Part shown: piece by piece, positions 14,359-21,917 of the stretch
How the letters are laid out: every line of letters starts with the position of its first letter
Position numbering within the stretch: position 1 is the stretch's first letter
Assembly: GCF_937936435.1 (NCBI RefSeq)
Contig: NZ_CALDDG010000110.1
Location: 1 to 23,377, forward strand
Direction: 5' to 3'
From: an uncultured Sulfuricurvum sp.
GTDB lineage: Bacteria > Campylobacterota > Campylobacteria > Campylobacterales > Sulfurimonadaceae
Length of the DNA: 23,377 nt
Made by a program: the position numbers and the translations under genes
Notes under the pieces: generated by a model
What the model was told of the DNA's origin: nothing
The model's input: the letters and a program-made list of their open reading frames with translations, nothing else
The model's database searches: none

Positions 14359-14976
14359 ATGATATTATGCGACGTCGGAAATACATCGGTTGATCTGTTA
14401 GAACAGGGTAAACGTACCAAAATAAAGGTGGAAGAGTTTGATCCTTTCATCCTTTTGAATGATGTTTACTATATTAGCGTCAATGCGGCTTTTGACGAAC
14501 ACATTTCGGAATATCCGAATTGGCATAATCTTCGTGATCGTATTGCATGGGAAAAGTACTATACCACGATGGGAATTGACCGTATTATGGCGTGCGAAGC
14601 GATAGAAGAGGGCGTTGTCGTCGATGCCGGAAGTGCCATTACCGTTGATGTGATGAGCGGCGGTGCGTATCAGGGGGGATTTATCTCGCTCGGGCTTCGC
14701 ACGGCACAAGAGGCATACGGTAGACTTTCTCCTGCACTGAACGTGTCATTTAACTTTGAGGTTGATTTGGCTAAAATGGCGAAAAATACTCCCGATGCCC
14801 TTACGGTCGGTTTTTTGGCGCCTTTGATTGAAAAGATCGAGCGTCTCGGAAAACCTTTGTACCTCACAGGTGGCGATGCTCGGTTGTTATCCCGATATTT
14901 CAAGGATGCAATCGTAGCGGAAGATTTGATCTTCCAAGGGATGGAAAAGCTACTTCAAAAAGGTTCTAAATGCTAA
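14359..14976 (+). CDS. coaX: Type III pantothenate kinase
   Basis: Phosphorylates pantothenate with ATP, the first step of coenzyme A synthesis. CoaX is the type insensitive to CoA feedback and needing a monovalent cation. The 205-aa protein begins with the phosphate-binding motif ILCDVGNTSVDLL. It then shows MGIDRIMACEAI (about 71-82), the catalytic-base region VVVDAGSAITVDV with D89, QGGFISLGLRTAQEA, and YLTGGDARLL. I placed the start at the ATG at 14359 because the DVGNT motif must lie at residues 5-9; an upstream in-frame ATG at 14311 would add 16 residues read inside the cupin gene. It overlaps hisG by 7 bp. Confidence 0.95.
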   Translation: MILCDVGNTSVDLLEQGKRTKIKVEEFDPFILLNDVYYISVNAAFDEHISEYPNWHNLRDRIAWEKYYTTMGIDRIMACEAIEEGVVVDAGSAITVDVMSGGAYQGGFISLGLRTAQEAYGRLSPALNVSFNFEVDLAKMAKNTPDALTVGFLAPLIEKIERLGKPLYLTGGDARLLSRYFKDAIVAEDLIFQGMEKLLQKGSKC

Positions 14977-15593
14977 GTGTCGCACTCCCGAAAGGGCGAA
15001 TTGCCGAAGATACGTTGGAAATTTTCGAAACGATTTTCGGAAGCAGTTTTAAATTCGACGATCGTAAATTAATCCTACAAACCGAAAACTTCAAGTTTTT
15101 ATTGGTCCGTAATCAAGACGTAGCAACATACGTCTATCATCAGGCTGCCGATATCGGCGTTGTCGGACTCGACACACTGGAAGAACAGGGGTTGGATGTT
15201 ATCCGTCTGCTCGACCTGCAAAAGGGGAAATGCCGTGTCGCTATCGGTATGCGTGCGGGAGAAAAACCCGATTTCACGAAAAGCGAGATAAAAGTCGCGA
15301 CCAAAATGGTGAATATCACCAAGCGCTATTTTGCCGAGCGAGCGGTTGCCGCCGATATCATAAAGCTTTATGGTTCAATCGAGCTTGCACCGTTGGTGGG
15401 ACTTGCAGATATGATCGTGGATGTCGTCGAAACAGGAAGTACGATGAAACAAAACGGATTAGAAGTAGTAGAAACGATCATGGAATCGACCACTCATTTG
15501 ATCGCCAATAAAAACAGTTTCTTTGAAAAGAAAGACGAAGTATTGGACATATACGAAAAAATTAACGCCCTCCTATACGGCCATCAATCATAA
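14970..15593 (+). CDS. hisG: ATP phosphoribosyltransferase, short form
   Basis: First enzyme of histidine biosynthesis: joins ATP and PRPP to phosphoribosyl-ATP. At 207 aa it is the short form (HisGS) lacking the C-terminal regulatory ACT-like domain, so by family knowledge it should need HisZ for activity and histidine feedback; hisZ is not in the window. Signatures are SVALPKGRIAEDTLEIFE at the N-terminus, ADIGVVGLDTLEEQGLDV, and the PRPP-binding stretch LADMIVDVVETGSTMKQNGLEV. The start overlaps the coaX stop by 7 bp. No other his genes are adjacent. Confidence 0.96.
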   Translation: MLSVALPKGRIAEDTLEIFETIFGSSFKFDDRKLILQTENFKFLLVRNQDVATYVYHQAADIGVVGLDTLEEQGLDVIRLLDLQKGKCRVAIGMRAGEKPDFTKSEIKVATKMVNITKRYFAERAVAADIIKLYGSIELAPLVGLADMIVDVVETGSTMKQNGLEVVETIMESTTHLIANKNSFFEKKDEVLDIYEKINALLYGHQS

Positions 15594-15619
15594 TTCACTA
15601 TCGATTAACAATTCAGTTT

Positions 15620-15625
15620 TATACT
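15620..15625 (+). promoter_or_regulatory. Possible -10 box of the glycine-zipper gene
   Basis: TATACT, 27 bp before the ATG at 15652, in the 58-bp gap after hisG. There is no clear -35 box. It would allow the envelope protein to be expressed separately from hisG. Confidence 0.3.
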
Positions 15626-15651
15626 CTCGTGAAAATAACAAAGGAAAACCT

Positions 15652-16173
15652 ATGTTTAATCACCGGATTATAAGTGTCACTTTGCCCCTTCTCATAGTAG
15701 GAACTGCATTGATGGCAGAGAGTTTTTCAACGGTAGAATATGTTAGTGTTACCCGTTCGACTCCTGTGTATTCGACGATTCAAGAAGAAGTTCCAACTCA
15801 AAAATGTTATGATGTACAAGAACAGGTCAGTTCTGGCGGAAGCGGTAATAACGATGTTATCGGCGCTGTTGCCGGGGGCGTTTTAGGGGGTGTACTCGGA
15901 CACAATGTCGGCGGTGGAACCGGTAAGACTGTTGCAACGGTCGGCGGTGCGGTTTTGGGAACGCTTGCCGGGCAGAATATCGGAAGCAAGTACAATACTC
16001 CGGCTTCGTCAACATCCCAAACGGTTCGTCGTTGCGAGACAGTCATGAATTACAAAACGCGCCAAGTTTTGAGCGGATATACGAATTTCGCAAAATTTAA
16101 AGGCAAAGAGATCAGTGTCGACAGTGATTCGCCGTTAAAACAGATACCGGTTACGGTAACCTACAGCTACTAA
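15652..16173 (+). CDS. Glycine-zipper (17 kDa surface antigen-like) envelope protein
   Basis: A 173-aa exported protein. The signal peptide covers about 1-22 with cleavage likely after ALMA. A beta-type segment (23-58) is followed by a Gly-rich double glycine zipper at about 68-112, with the repeats AVAGGVLGGVLGHNVGGG and VGGAVLGTLAGQNIG. This is the Rick_17kDa_Anti/glycine-zipper 2TM type found in outer-membrane-associated proteins. Cys52 and Cys128 flank the zipper and could form a disulfide. There is no lipobox. I chose the ATG at 15652 because AAGGA lies 7 bases upstream and the signal peptide begins there; the reading frame is open further upstream into hisG but without a signal sequence. 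The function is unknown, probably envelope integrity. Confidence 0.85.
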   Translation: MFNHRIISVTLPLLIVGTALMAESFSTVEYVSVTRSTPVYSTIQEEVPTQKCYDVQEQVSSGGSGNNDVIGAVAGGVLGGVLGHNVGGGTGKTVATVGGAVLGTLAGQNIGSKYNTPASSTSQTVRRCETVMNYKTRQVLSGYTNFAKFKGKEISVDSDSPLKQIPVTVTYSY

Positions 16174-16180
16174 CTCTATC

Positions 16181-16198
16181 TCTCTCCGAACGGGGAGA
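16181..16198 (+). terminator. Terminator-like hairpin after the glycine-zipper gene
   Basis: TCTCTCCG pairs with CGGGGAGA (one G-T pair), leaving a GAAC loop when the last pair is opened, starting 8 bp after the stop. It is followed by TAATCTTTATATTTG, which is T-rich but without a clean T-run. The stem core resembles the palindrome after pilT at 9690-9707. Confidence 0.5.
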
Positions 16199-16239
16199 TA
16201 ATCTTTATATTTGTAATCTTCTTGTTAAAGTTTTTTCGT

Positions 16240-16245
16240 TACAAT
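16240..16245 (+). promoter_or_regulatory. Likely -10 box of gapA-pgi
   Basis: TACAAT preceded by the T-rich tract GTTTTTTCGT, 38 bp before the gapA ATG. The T-rich upstream region with no -35 box is typical of housekeeping promoters in Campylobacterota. A strong AGGAG site (16274-16278) lies 5 bases before the ATG. Confidence 0.45.
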
Positions 16246-16283
16246 TAAACAATAAATATCTTTAATAATTTTCAGGAGTCTCT

Positions 16284-17279
16284 ATGGCACTCAAAGTAGC
16301 GATTAACGGCACAGGAAGAATCGGGATTATTGTAGCTAAGATTATTGCGGAACGCAGTGATATCGAGTTAGTGGCGTTGAATACGACTGCTAAACCGGAG
16401 ATGCTTGAATATTTACTCAAATTTGACAGCGTACATAGAGGCATCGACGCGAAAGTGATCGACGAGAACACAATTGCGATCGGCGGTAAAAATGTTCGTA
16501 TGTTCAGCGACCGCAACATCGATAATGTCGATTTCGGCGGAGTCGGTGCAGAAGTCGTTATCGAATGTACCGGAAAGTTCCTTGATCAGGAAAGTTGTAC
16601 GAAGCATTTAAAAAACGGCGTTAGAAAAGTCATTATGTCAGCTCCGGCTAAAGATGATTCACCGACTTATGTATTCGGCGTAAACTCGGATCAGTATAAA
16701 GGCGAAGCGATTATTTCAAACGCCAGCTGTACGACAAACTGTCTTGCACCGATTACGAAAGTTTTGGATGATGCATTTGGAATCGAAAACGGCTTGATGA
16801 CGACAATTCACTCGTATACCAACGATCAAAATATTTTGGATGTTAAACATGCAAAAGATCCGCGCCGTGCTCGTGCCGCCGCATTAAACATGATTCCTAC
16901 CTCTACGGGTGCTGCGAAAGCGATCGGCAAAGTTATGCCGCATCTTCTCGGTAAATTGAACGGTTATTCGATGCGCGTTCCTACACCGGACGTTTCACTT
17001 GTCGATTTAACGGTGAATCTCAAAAAAGAGGTTACGAAAGAAGATATTAACGCAGCGTTCAATGAAGCGGCTGAGGGTGCTTTCAAAGGGCTTATCGAAG
17101 TGGATAACGACAAACGTGTATCCGGCGATTTCATCGGATCGACTTTCAGTTCGGTATATGTTCCCGATATGACAAGCATTGTAGAAGGGAAAACGGTCAA
17201 AGTATTGGCTTGGTATGATAATGAATGGGGGTATAGCAGCCGTCTGGTTGACATGACTGTTCTCATCGGTACGCGCTAA
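16284..17279 (+). CDS. gap: Glyceraldehyde-3-phosphate dehydrogenase, type I
   Basis: Interconverts glyceraldehyde-3-phosphate and 1,3-bisphosphoglycerate with NAD(P), for glycolysis and gluconeogenesis. The 331-aa tetrameric-type enzyme has the dinucleotide-binding INGTGRIG (8-15) and the catalytic C149 in SNASCTTNCLAP. Other signatures are TTIHSYTNDQNILD (with the catalytic-base His), RRARAAALNMIPTSTGAAKAIG and WYDNEWGYSSR. The segment after the second strand reads ALNTTAKPEM and lacks the Asp that usually contacts the ribose of NAD, so cofactor preference may be relaxed or shifted. Its stop overlaps the pgi start (TAATG), so the two glycolytic/gluconeogenic enzymes are coupled. Confidence 0.97.
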   Translation: MALKVAINGTGRIGIIVAKIIAERSDIELVALNTTAKPEMLEYLLKFDSVHRGIDAKVIDENTIAIGGKNVRMFSDRNIDNVDFGGVGAEVVIECTGKFLDQESCTKHLKNGVRKVIMSAPAKDDSPTYVFGVNSDQYKGEAIISNASCTTNCLAPITKVLDDAFGIENGLMTTIHSYTNDQNILDVKHAKDPRRARAAALNMIPTSTGAAKAIGKVMPHLLGKLNGYSMRVPTPDVSLVDLTVNLKKEVTKEDINAAFNEAAEGAFKGLIEVDNDKRVSGDFIGSTFSSVYVPDMTSIVEGKTVKVLAWYDNEWGYSSRLVDMTVLIGTR

Positions 17280-18517
17280 TGCTACGGTTTACCACCCATT
17301 TCGATACGAAAGAGTTAGACCCGTTTACGATTGAAAAAGGGTATGAATCGCTTCGTTTCGAAGCGCATAATCAAGAGGTGGGATATTATCATCTGCCATC
17401 CGGGTCTCAAGATCTGATTCATGAGCTGACCGCATTGGACAGCGAGATCAACCGCCGATTTAATACTATCGCCGTCGTCGGTATCGGCGGCTCTTCACTC
17501 GGGATAAAAGCGATCGAACGATTGCTCCGTCCGAGTACCCCTAATGCTAAAAAAATCATTTACCTCGAAAACTCGGATCCGATCAGTATCATCAGCGAGA
17601 TGAAAGAGATAGACAAGTTTAAAACATTGTTTATCGTTATCTCAAAATCAGGTGGGACGGTTGAGACACTTTCGATCTTTAAACGTCTTGTCGCAAGTTT
17701 TGAATTACCGCTTATGTCTTCCGAACAAATTTATGTGGTCAGCGACGATAACTCCATACTATCACATTTTGCGGATGAAAATAAACTGCGGCGTTTCATT
17801 ATCCCTGCCAATGTCGGAGGACGTTTCTCGGTATTAAGTGCCGTCGGTATGGTCCCGCTTACATTGGCAGGTTTCGATACTCTCTCTATATTAAAAGGGG
17901 CAGAAGCATTTTTGGAGCGTTTCTGGAACCGTCAGGAAGAGCATCTTATTCAAAAAGCAACCTATTACGTAACGCATAAAGAGCAATTTCCTATGAATGT
18001 TTTATTTGCCTATTCCGACACATTTGAAGAGTTTGGCAAATGGGTAGTGCAGTTGTGGGGAGAATCGCTTGGAAAACGAAACCGTCGCGGCGAGAGAGTG
18101 GGACTCACTCCGATTTCTCTAATCGGTTCGGTAGATCAGCATTCGTTTTTACAGTTGATCATCGAAGGGCCGTTGAATAAAACGGTCACCTTTTTGCATA
18201 TCGAACATTCAGAAGAACACTTAATGATTCCAAACCTTTCGCTCAAATACCTTGAGAAAAGCGATTTTGTAAACGGAAAAAGTTTCAACGATTTGATTAA
18301 TGCACAGTGTTACGCAACGATGCAAAGCGTTTTACAAAGCGGCGTAAGTGTGGATGAAATTGCCTGGAAACAGATCGATGAAATTTCGGTTGGTGAAATG
18401 ATTTTGTATTATGAATTGCTCACATCGCTCAGTGGCGCTTTATTGGAGATCAATACCTACGATCAACCCGGCGTAGAGCTCGGGAAGCAAATTTTGGAAG
18501 GTTACTTTAAAAAGTAA
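17279..18517 (+). CDS. pgi: Glucose-6-phosphate isomerase, short form
   Basis: Interconverts glucose-6-phosphate and fructose-6-phosphate. At 412 aa it is far shorter than the roughly 550-aa E. coli enzyme but normal for Campylobacterota. The SIS-fold motifs are clear: VVGIGGSSLGIKAIERLL (about 66), sugar-phosphate binding VISKSGGTVETLS (about 120), the loop VGGRFSVLSAVGM (about 179), the catalytic Glu region LWGESLGKRNRRG (about 259) and the His region GSVDQHSFLQLI (about 282). It shares one base with the gap stop. It ends 11 bp from the convergent chemoreceptor gene, with no hairpin in between, so transcripts may run into each other. Confidence 0.95.
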   Translation: MLRFTTHFDTKELDPFTIEKGYESLRFEAHNQEVGYYHLPSGSQDLIHELTALDSEINRRFNTIAVVGIGGSSLGIKAIERLLRPSTPNAKKIIYLENSDPISIISEMKEIDKFKTLFIVISKSGGTVETLSIFKRLVASFELPLMSSEQIYVVSDDNSILSHFADENKLRRFIIPANVGGRFSVLSAVGMVPLTLAGFDTLSILKGAEAFLERFWNRQEEHLIQKATYYVTHKEQFPMNVLFAYSDTFEEFGKWVVQLWGESLGKRNRRGERVGLTPISLIGSVDQHSFLQLIIEGPLNKTVTFLHIEHSEEHLMIPNLSLKYLEKSDFVNGKSFNDLINAQCYATMQSVLQSGVSVDEIAWKQIDEISVGEMILYYELLTSLSGALLEINTYDQPGVELGKQILEGYFKK

Positions 18518-18528
18518 TGTAGCCGGTT

Positions 18529-19974
18529 TTAACTGTTCCGCATCAAGTTTTCTTCGGATTCGCGGATCAGGTTGTCCATCAGGGAGAAAAGTTTGTAGCT
18601 AGCATCTTCCATGGATTCAAAATTACGGATAATATCTTCTTTATGTTGCACCGATAAATCTTTTTCTTGAATATAGTGTAAATTTTTGTGCACTTCGTTG
18701 TGAACGATTTCATGCGGCTGCGCAATATCTTTATAGCTTGGAAGGTGGGCAAAACGCTCTTTCCCCGCACCGCTTTCATACCATTTACCGAGGCGACAGT
18801 TATGATGGTCGGAGAATACGGTCTCCGAACGGCCGTTGACGAGGCTTTTGTAGGCATTGGATTTAAACATGATATGATCGATTTTAGCCAAAGTAACAAA
18901 GGTCGTATTTTCAATAGCCGTTGCCTGAACGGAAGTGCTGATGGCATCTTTATTGAATGCATGGAGTGTTTCTCGGAAGGATTCTATTGCATCATTGGAT
19001 TCGTTGGCAATTTCGTTCATATCGGTTGAATTGGAGTGAATCTCCGTCGTCTCTTGCTGTAGTGTCTGAACGGCAATAGCAATCTCTCCGGTTGCTTTTT
19101 GGGTTCGTTCGGCCAGTTTGCGTACCTCGTCGGCAACAACGGCAAAACCACGACCGTGTTCTCCTGCTCGTGCCGCTTCGATAGCCGCATTCAATGCCAA
19201 AAGGTTGGTTTGATCGGCAATGTCTTTGATCAGGTTGACGACAGAGGTAATTTCTCCCGTTTTTTCGTTGAGAGAATTAATTGCATCCGCAGAGACTTGA
19301 ACCAATTCGATCAGATGGTTGAGTTTGGTGATGATTATCTCTAATTCACTGACGGTCTCTGAGGAATTTTTAGAGGTTTTCTGGCTTATTTGAGTAATGT
19401 TATTAAGACGTAAAATTGTATTTTGTAGATCGTTTTGGATGACGTCGAGCCCTCCGCCGACACCGGCACCGATTTTACCTAGAGCACTGTTTAGGATCGA
19501 TTTTTGGATATGCAGATAGTTGGTATGCATGGAATCGATAGCTTTGTTGACAAAAGAACTTGCTTCTTTAAATTCTCCCTGCAAACCTTGAATATTGATG
19601 CGGCGGTAAAACTCATCGCGGCTTGAAGCTTCGACACTGGCACGAATTTCCCGAATGAAGACTTCCGTTTGATCCAGCATGTTATTTGTATTCCAGCACA
19701 AGTCATTTAATTCACCGTGATCGACGATATTGGTTATACGGCTTTCAAGATTCCCTTTTTCGGCACCTTTGATAACGGTTGCTACTTCACTGATTGTTTT
19801 TTGCGTTTCGCGTATGTTTAAGAAAATAAACCAGGCCAATGCGAAATTAAAAATATTTAAAATCCGTATCCAGCTCCATCCGTCTATAATCGTTTCGAGT
19901 AGAAGGGCTACTACGAAAAGGATAATAGAAATGATATTCGCATATTGGACTTTAGAGAGAGAGGACAAATTCAT
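18529..19974 (-). CDS. Methyl-accepting chemotaxis protein, CetA-like, with C-terminal zinc-binding CZB domain
   Basis: A 481-aa chemoreceptor without a periplasmic sensor. Two hydrophobic helices (about 13-30 and 35-54) are joined by a tight DGWSW turn. A HAMP-like region (about 55-115) and linker follow, then the signalling domain with its hairpin tip DIADQTNLLALNAAIEAARAG (251-271) and FAVVADEVRKLAERTQ. The C-terminus is a CZB domain: H367, then HHNCRLGKWY (390-399, with C393), then PHEIVHNEVH (420-429), the likely zinc ligands. The topology matches CetA, which takes its signal from a partner PAS protein, and such a gene lies just upstream with a 23-bp overlap. CZB domains sense zinc or HOCl-type oxidants in other bacteria. 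Confidence 0.9.
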   Translation of the reverse strand: MNLSSLSKVQYANIISIILFVVALLLETIIDGWSWIRILNIFNFALAWFIFLNIRETQKTISEVATVIKGAEKGNLESRITNIVDHGELNDLCWNTNNMLDQTEVFIREIRASVEASSRDEFYRRINIQGLQGEFKEASSFVNKAIDSMHTNYLHIQKSILNSALGKIGAGVGGGLDVIQNDLQNTILRLNNITQISQKTSKNSSETVSELEIIITKLNHLIELVQVSADAINSLNEKTGEITSVVNLIKDIADQTNLLALNAAIEAARAGEHGRGFAVVADEVRKLAERTQKATGEIAIAVQTLQQETTEIHSNSTDMNEIANESNDAIESFRETLHAFNKDAISTSVQATAIENTTFVTLAKIDHIMFKSNAYKSLVNGRSETVFSDHHNCRLGKWYESGAGKERFAHLPSYKDIAQPHEIVHNEVHKNLHYIQEKDLSVQHKEDIIRNFESMEDASYKLFSLMDNLIRESEENLMRNS

Positions 19975-20440
19975 CGTACGACATTCCTTTATCTTTTAGT
20001 ACTTGGGTAAGTGCGGCTTCAGAGCTTATGACTCCGCCTTGTCGTTCTTTTTCAAGGAGCAATGCGTAAAGCGGTTTAATAATATTGAGTGCATTCTGAG
20101 AAGGCTTTCGGCGGACCGAGTGATAATTGCTGATCGCTCTTTTATCATCGAATGAAGGAGTAACATGCGCATAAACCCAATAATAGTCTCCCTCTTTTGT
20201 TTTGTTTTTTACATAAGCGAATATCTCTTTTCCCTCTTTAATACGGCTCCAGAGAAGCTTAAAGATGACAGAGGGCATATCTTCATGACGGAGAATATTA
20301 TGCGGATGATTCAGAAGTTCATGTTCCGTATATCCGGATATTTTTATAAAAAGGGCATTTCCATAAGTGATTTTGCCTTGTAAATCCGTTTTTGAAACGA
20401 TAAATTCCTCATCACCGAAGGTTAATTCTTGATTAGCCAT
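19952..20440 (-). CDS. Aer/CetB-like PAS-domain redox sensor
   Basis: A 162-aa soluble protein with a single PAS domain (about 10-112). The signature HPHNILRHEDMPSVIF (45-60), followed by VKNKTKEGDYYWVYAHVTP (77-95), closely matches the FAD-binding PAS of E. coli Aer and Campylobacter CetB. It has no membrane segment and no signalling domain, so it should work by docking to the membrane-bound receptor encoded next (CetB/CetA bipartite scheme). The C-terminal 50 residues are helical. The last 23 bp overlap the chemoreceptor gene in another frame, indicating coupled translation and probably fixed stoichiometry. FAD binding is inferred from the motif. Confidence 0.87.
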   Translation of the reverse strand: MANQELTFGDEEFIVSKTDLQGKITYGNALFIKISGYTEHELLNHPHNILRHEDMPSVIFKLLWSRIKEGKEIFAYVKNKTKEGDYYWVYAHVTPSFDDKRAISNYHSVRRKPSQNALNIIKPLYALLLEKERQGGVISSEAALTQVLKDKGMSYDEFVLSL

Positions 20441-20484
20441 TTAGATTTTTACTCCACGCATTAATATGGTATAAACCGTTTTCA

Positions 20485-21837
20485 TTAGTCTAGCAACCAT
20501 TTCCTAAATATTTTCCCTTTTATCGGTTTGTTTATAAATTTTTTGTATATATTTTCACCATTTTCGCGAGGTATTGCGACATAGCTCAAATGATCAAACT
20601 GGTCGATTTTTCCAATATCTTGCTGGGTTAATCCGCATTCATGAATCAATGCTCCGACAATGTCTCCGGCCCTCAATTTCTCTTTTTTACCGGCATCGAT
20701 GCAAATGGTACGCATCAGGCTTTCGGGAAATTCTTCTTGTATATTTTTTGGAAGCTCTTGTGGGCTGACCGGACGATTTAGTTCTAAGAACCGTTCGCGT
20801 TGATAATGGCTGATGAGAGTAATGGCAATTCCGGTTTTGCCTGCACGGCCGGTTCTTCCGATTCGATGGGTATAACGTTCGTTTTGGATCGGGACTTCAT
20901 AGTTTATGATGGCGTCCAATCCCTCGATATCGATACCTCTGCCTGCGACATCGGTGGCAACGAGTATCGGCACACTGAGGTTGCGGAACTGTAAAATTGC
21001 CTCATTCCGCTCAAACTGTTCCATATCGCCATGTAGAGTCAAAGGATGAATGCCGATATGTTTTAACTCTTCATATAACGCATTCGCTTCCATTTTGGTA
21101 TTGCAGAAAATAATGGTATTAGTGATATGGTGCAGAGATAGAATTTGTCCGATAGCAGAGAGTTTATTGTCGCAAAAATAGGCAATCTCTTCTATTTTCG
21201 GTTTACTGATCGAATGTTCGGCAGTGACCATGACGGGGTCTTTCATAAACTCTGATGTAATCGTCTGGATCGATGAGGGGAAGGTAGCGGAGAAAAGAAG
21301 ATTCTGCCGTGAAGAAGGTGTAAATCCTAAGATGGCGGTAATATCTTCGATAAAACCCATGTCGATCATCTGATCGGCTTCATCCAGTACCACCGTTTGG
21401 ATTTGAGCCGGATCGAAGGCGTCCGTTTGAAGCAGCTTTAAGACGCGGCCAGGGGTACCGACGATAATGTGAGCTCCATGCTTGAGCGAATGGATTTGCC
21501 CTTTCATCGGGACACCTCCGCAGAGGGTAAGAATTTTAATATTCCCGATTTCGGACGCGAGTGAACGGAGTACTTTTGCTACTTGTTCGGCAAGCTCGCG
21601 GGTAGGGCAGAGGATAAGGGATTGAATCCCGAACGATTTAGGGTTAATCGAATTCAAAACTCCTAAACCGAAAGCCAAAGTTTTACCGCTTCCGGTTGCT
21701 GCTTGGGCGATACAATCTTTTTTGTCTAAAATGACAGGGAGTGCCGTTGCCTGAATTGGAGTCATCGTCGTGAAGTCAAGACGTTTTAATGCCTCTTTTA
21801 ATGGGGAACGTAAGGCTAAGGTATCGAAGGTGGACAT
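20485..21837 (-). CDS. dbpA: ATP-dependent RNA helicase DbpA
   Basis: A DEAD-box RNA helicase acting in 50S ribosome assembly. The 450-aa protein has the RecA-like core with Walker A AATGSGKT, PTRELAEQV, TPGR, DEAD (VVLDEADQMIDMGF), SAT (FSATFP), ATDVAGRGIDIEG and HRIGRTGRAGKTG. The C-terminal 75 residues (MRTICIDAGKKEKLRAGDIVGA, DIGKI, LSYVAI, IKGKIFRKWLL) are the DbpA RNA-binding domain. In E. coli this domain targets hairpin 92 of 23S rRNA, which supports dbpA over other DEAD-box genes. It lies 81 bp after acnB with its own extended -10 promoter and ends 44 bp before the PAS gene. Confidence 0.95.
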   Translation of the reverse strand: MSTFDTLALRSPLKEALKRLDFTTMTPIQATALPVILDKKDCIAQAATGSGKTLAFGLGVLNSINPKSFGIQSLILCPTRELAEQVAKVLRSLASEIGNIKILTLCGGVPMKGQIHSLKHGAHIIVGTPGRVLKLLQTDAFDPAQIQTVVLDEADQMIDMGFIEDITAILGFTPSSRQNLLFSATFPSSIQTITSEFMKDPVMVTAEHSISKPKIEEIAYFCDNKLSAIGQILSLHHITNTIIFCNTKMEANALYEELKHIGIHPLTLHGDMEQFERNEAILQFRNLSVPILVATDVAGRGIDIEGLDAIINYEVPIQNERYTHRIGRTGRAGKTGIAITLISHYQRERFLELNRPVSPQELPKNIQEEFPESLMRTICIDAGKKEKLRAGDIVGALIHECGLTQQDIGKIDQFDHLSYVAIPRENGENIYKKFINKPIKGKIFRKWLLD

Positions 21838-21864
21838 TGTGTCGCTTTATAATATAGATACGCG

Positions 21865-21870
21865 ATTATA
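21865..21870 (-). promoter_or_regulatory. Extended -10 promoter of dbpA
   Basis: On the minus strand TGC-TATAAT forms an extended -10 element, giving a start near 21858 and a leader of about 20 nt. A second AT-rich element (TATATTATAAAG) lies between it and the ATG. Confidence 0.45.
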
Positions 21871-21880
21871 GCATAGATGG

Positions 21881-21906
21881 CAAAACCCCCACAGGGAGGG
21901 TGTTTG
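21881..21906 (-). terminator. Possible terminator after acnB
   Basis: On the minus strand CAAACACCC can pair with GGGGGTTTTG across a loop, with a two-base internal mismatch, and the 3' arm ends in TTTT. It begins 11 bp after the acnB stop and precedes the dbpA promoter. The stem is imperfect, so confidence is low. Confidence 0.35.
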
Positions 21907-21917
21907 AGAGGGATGCG

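Noticed and set aside
15523..15651. Upstream extension of the glycine-zipper gene into the hisG 3' end
   Set aside because: The frame is open, but the added 43 residues precede a clear signal peptide, and AAGGA sits correctly before the ATG at 15652.
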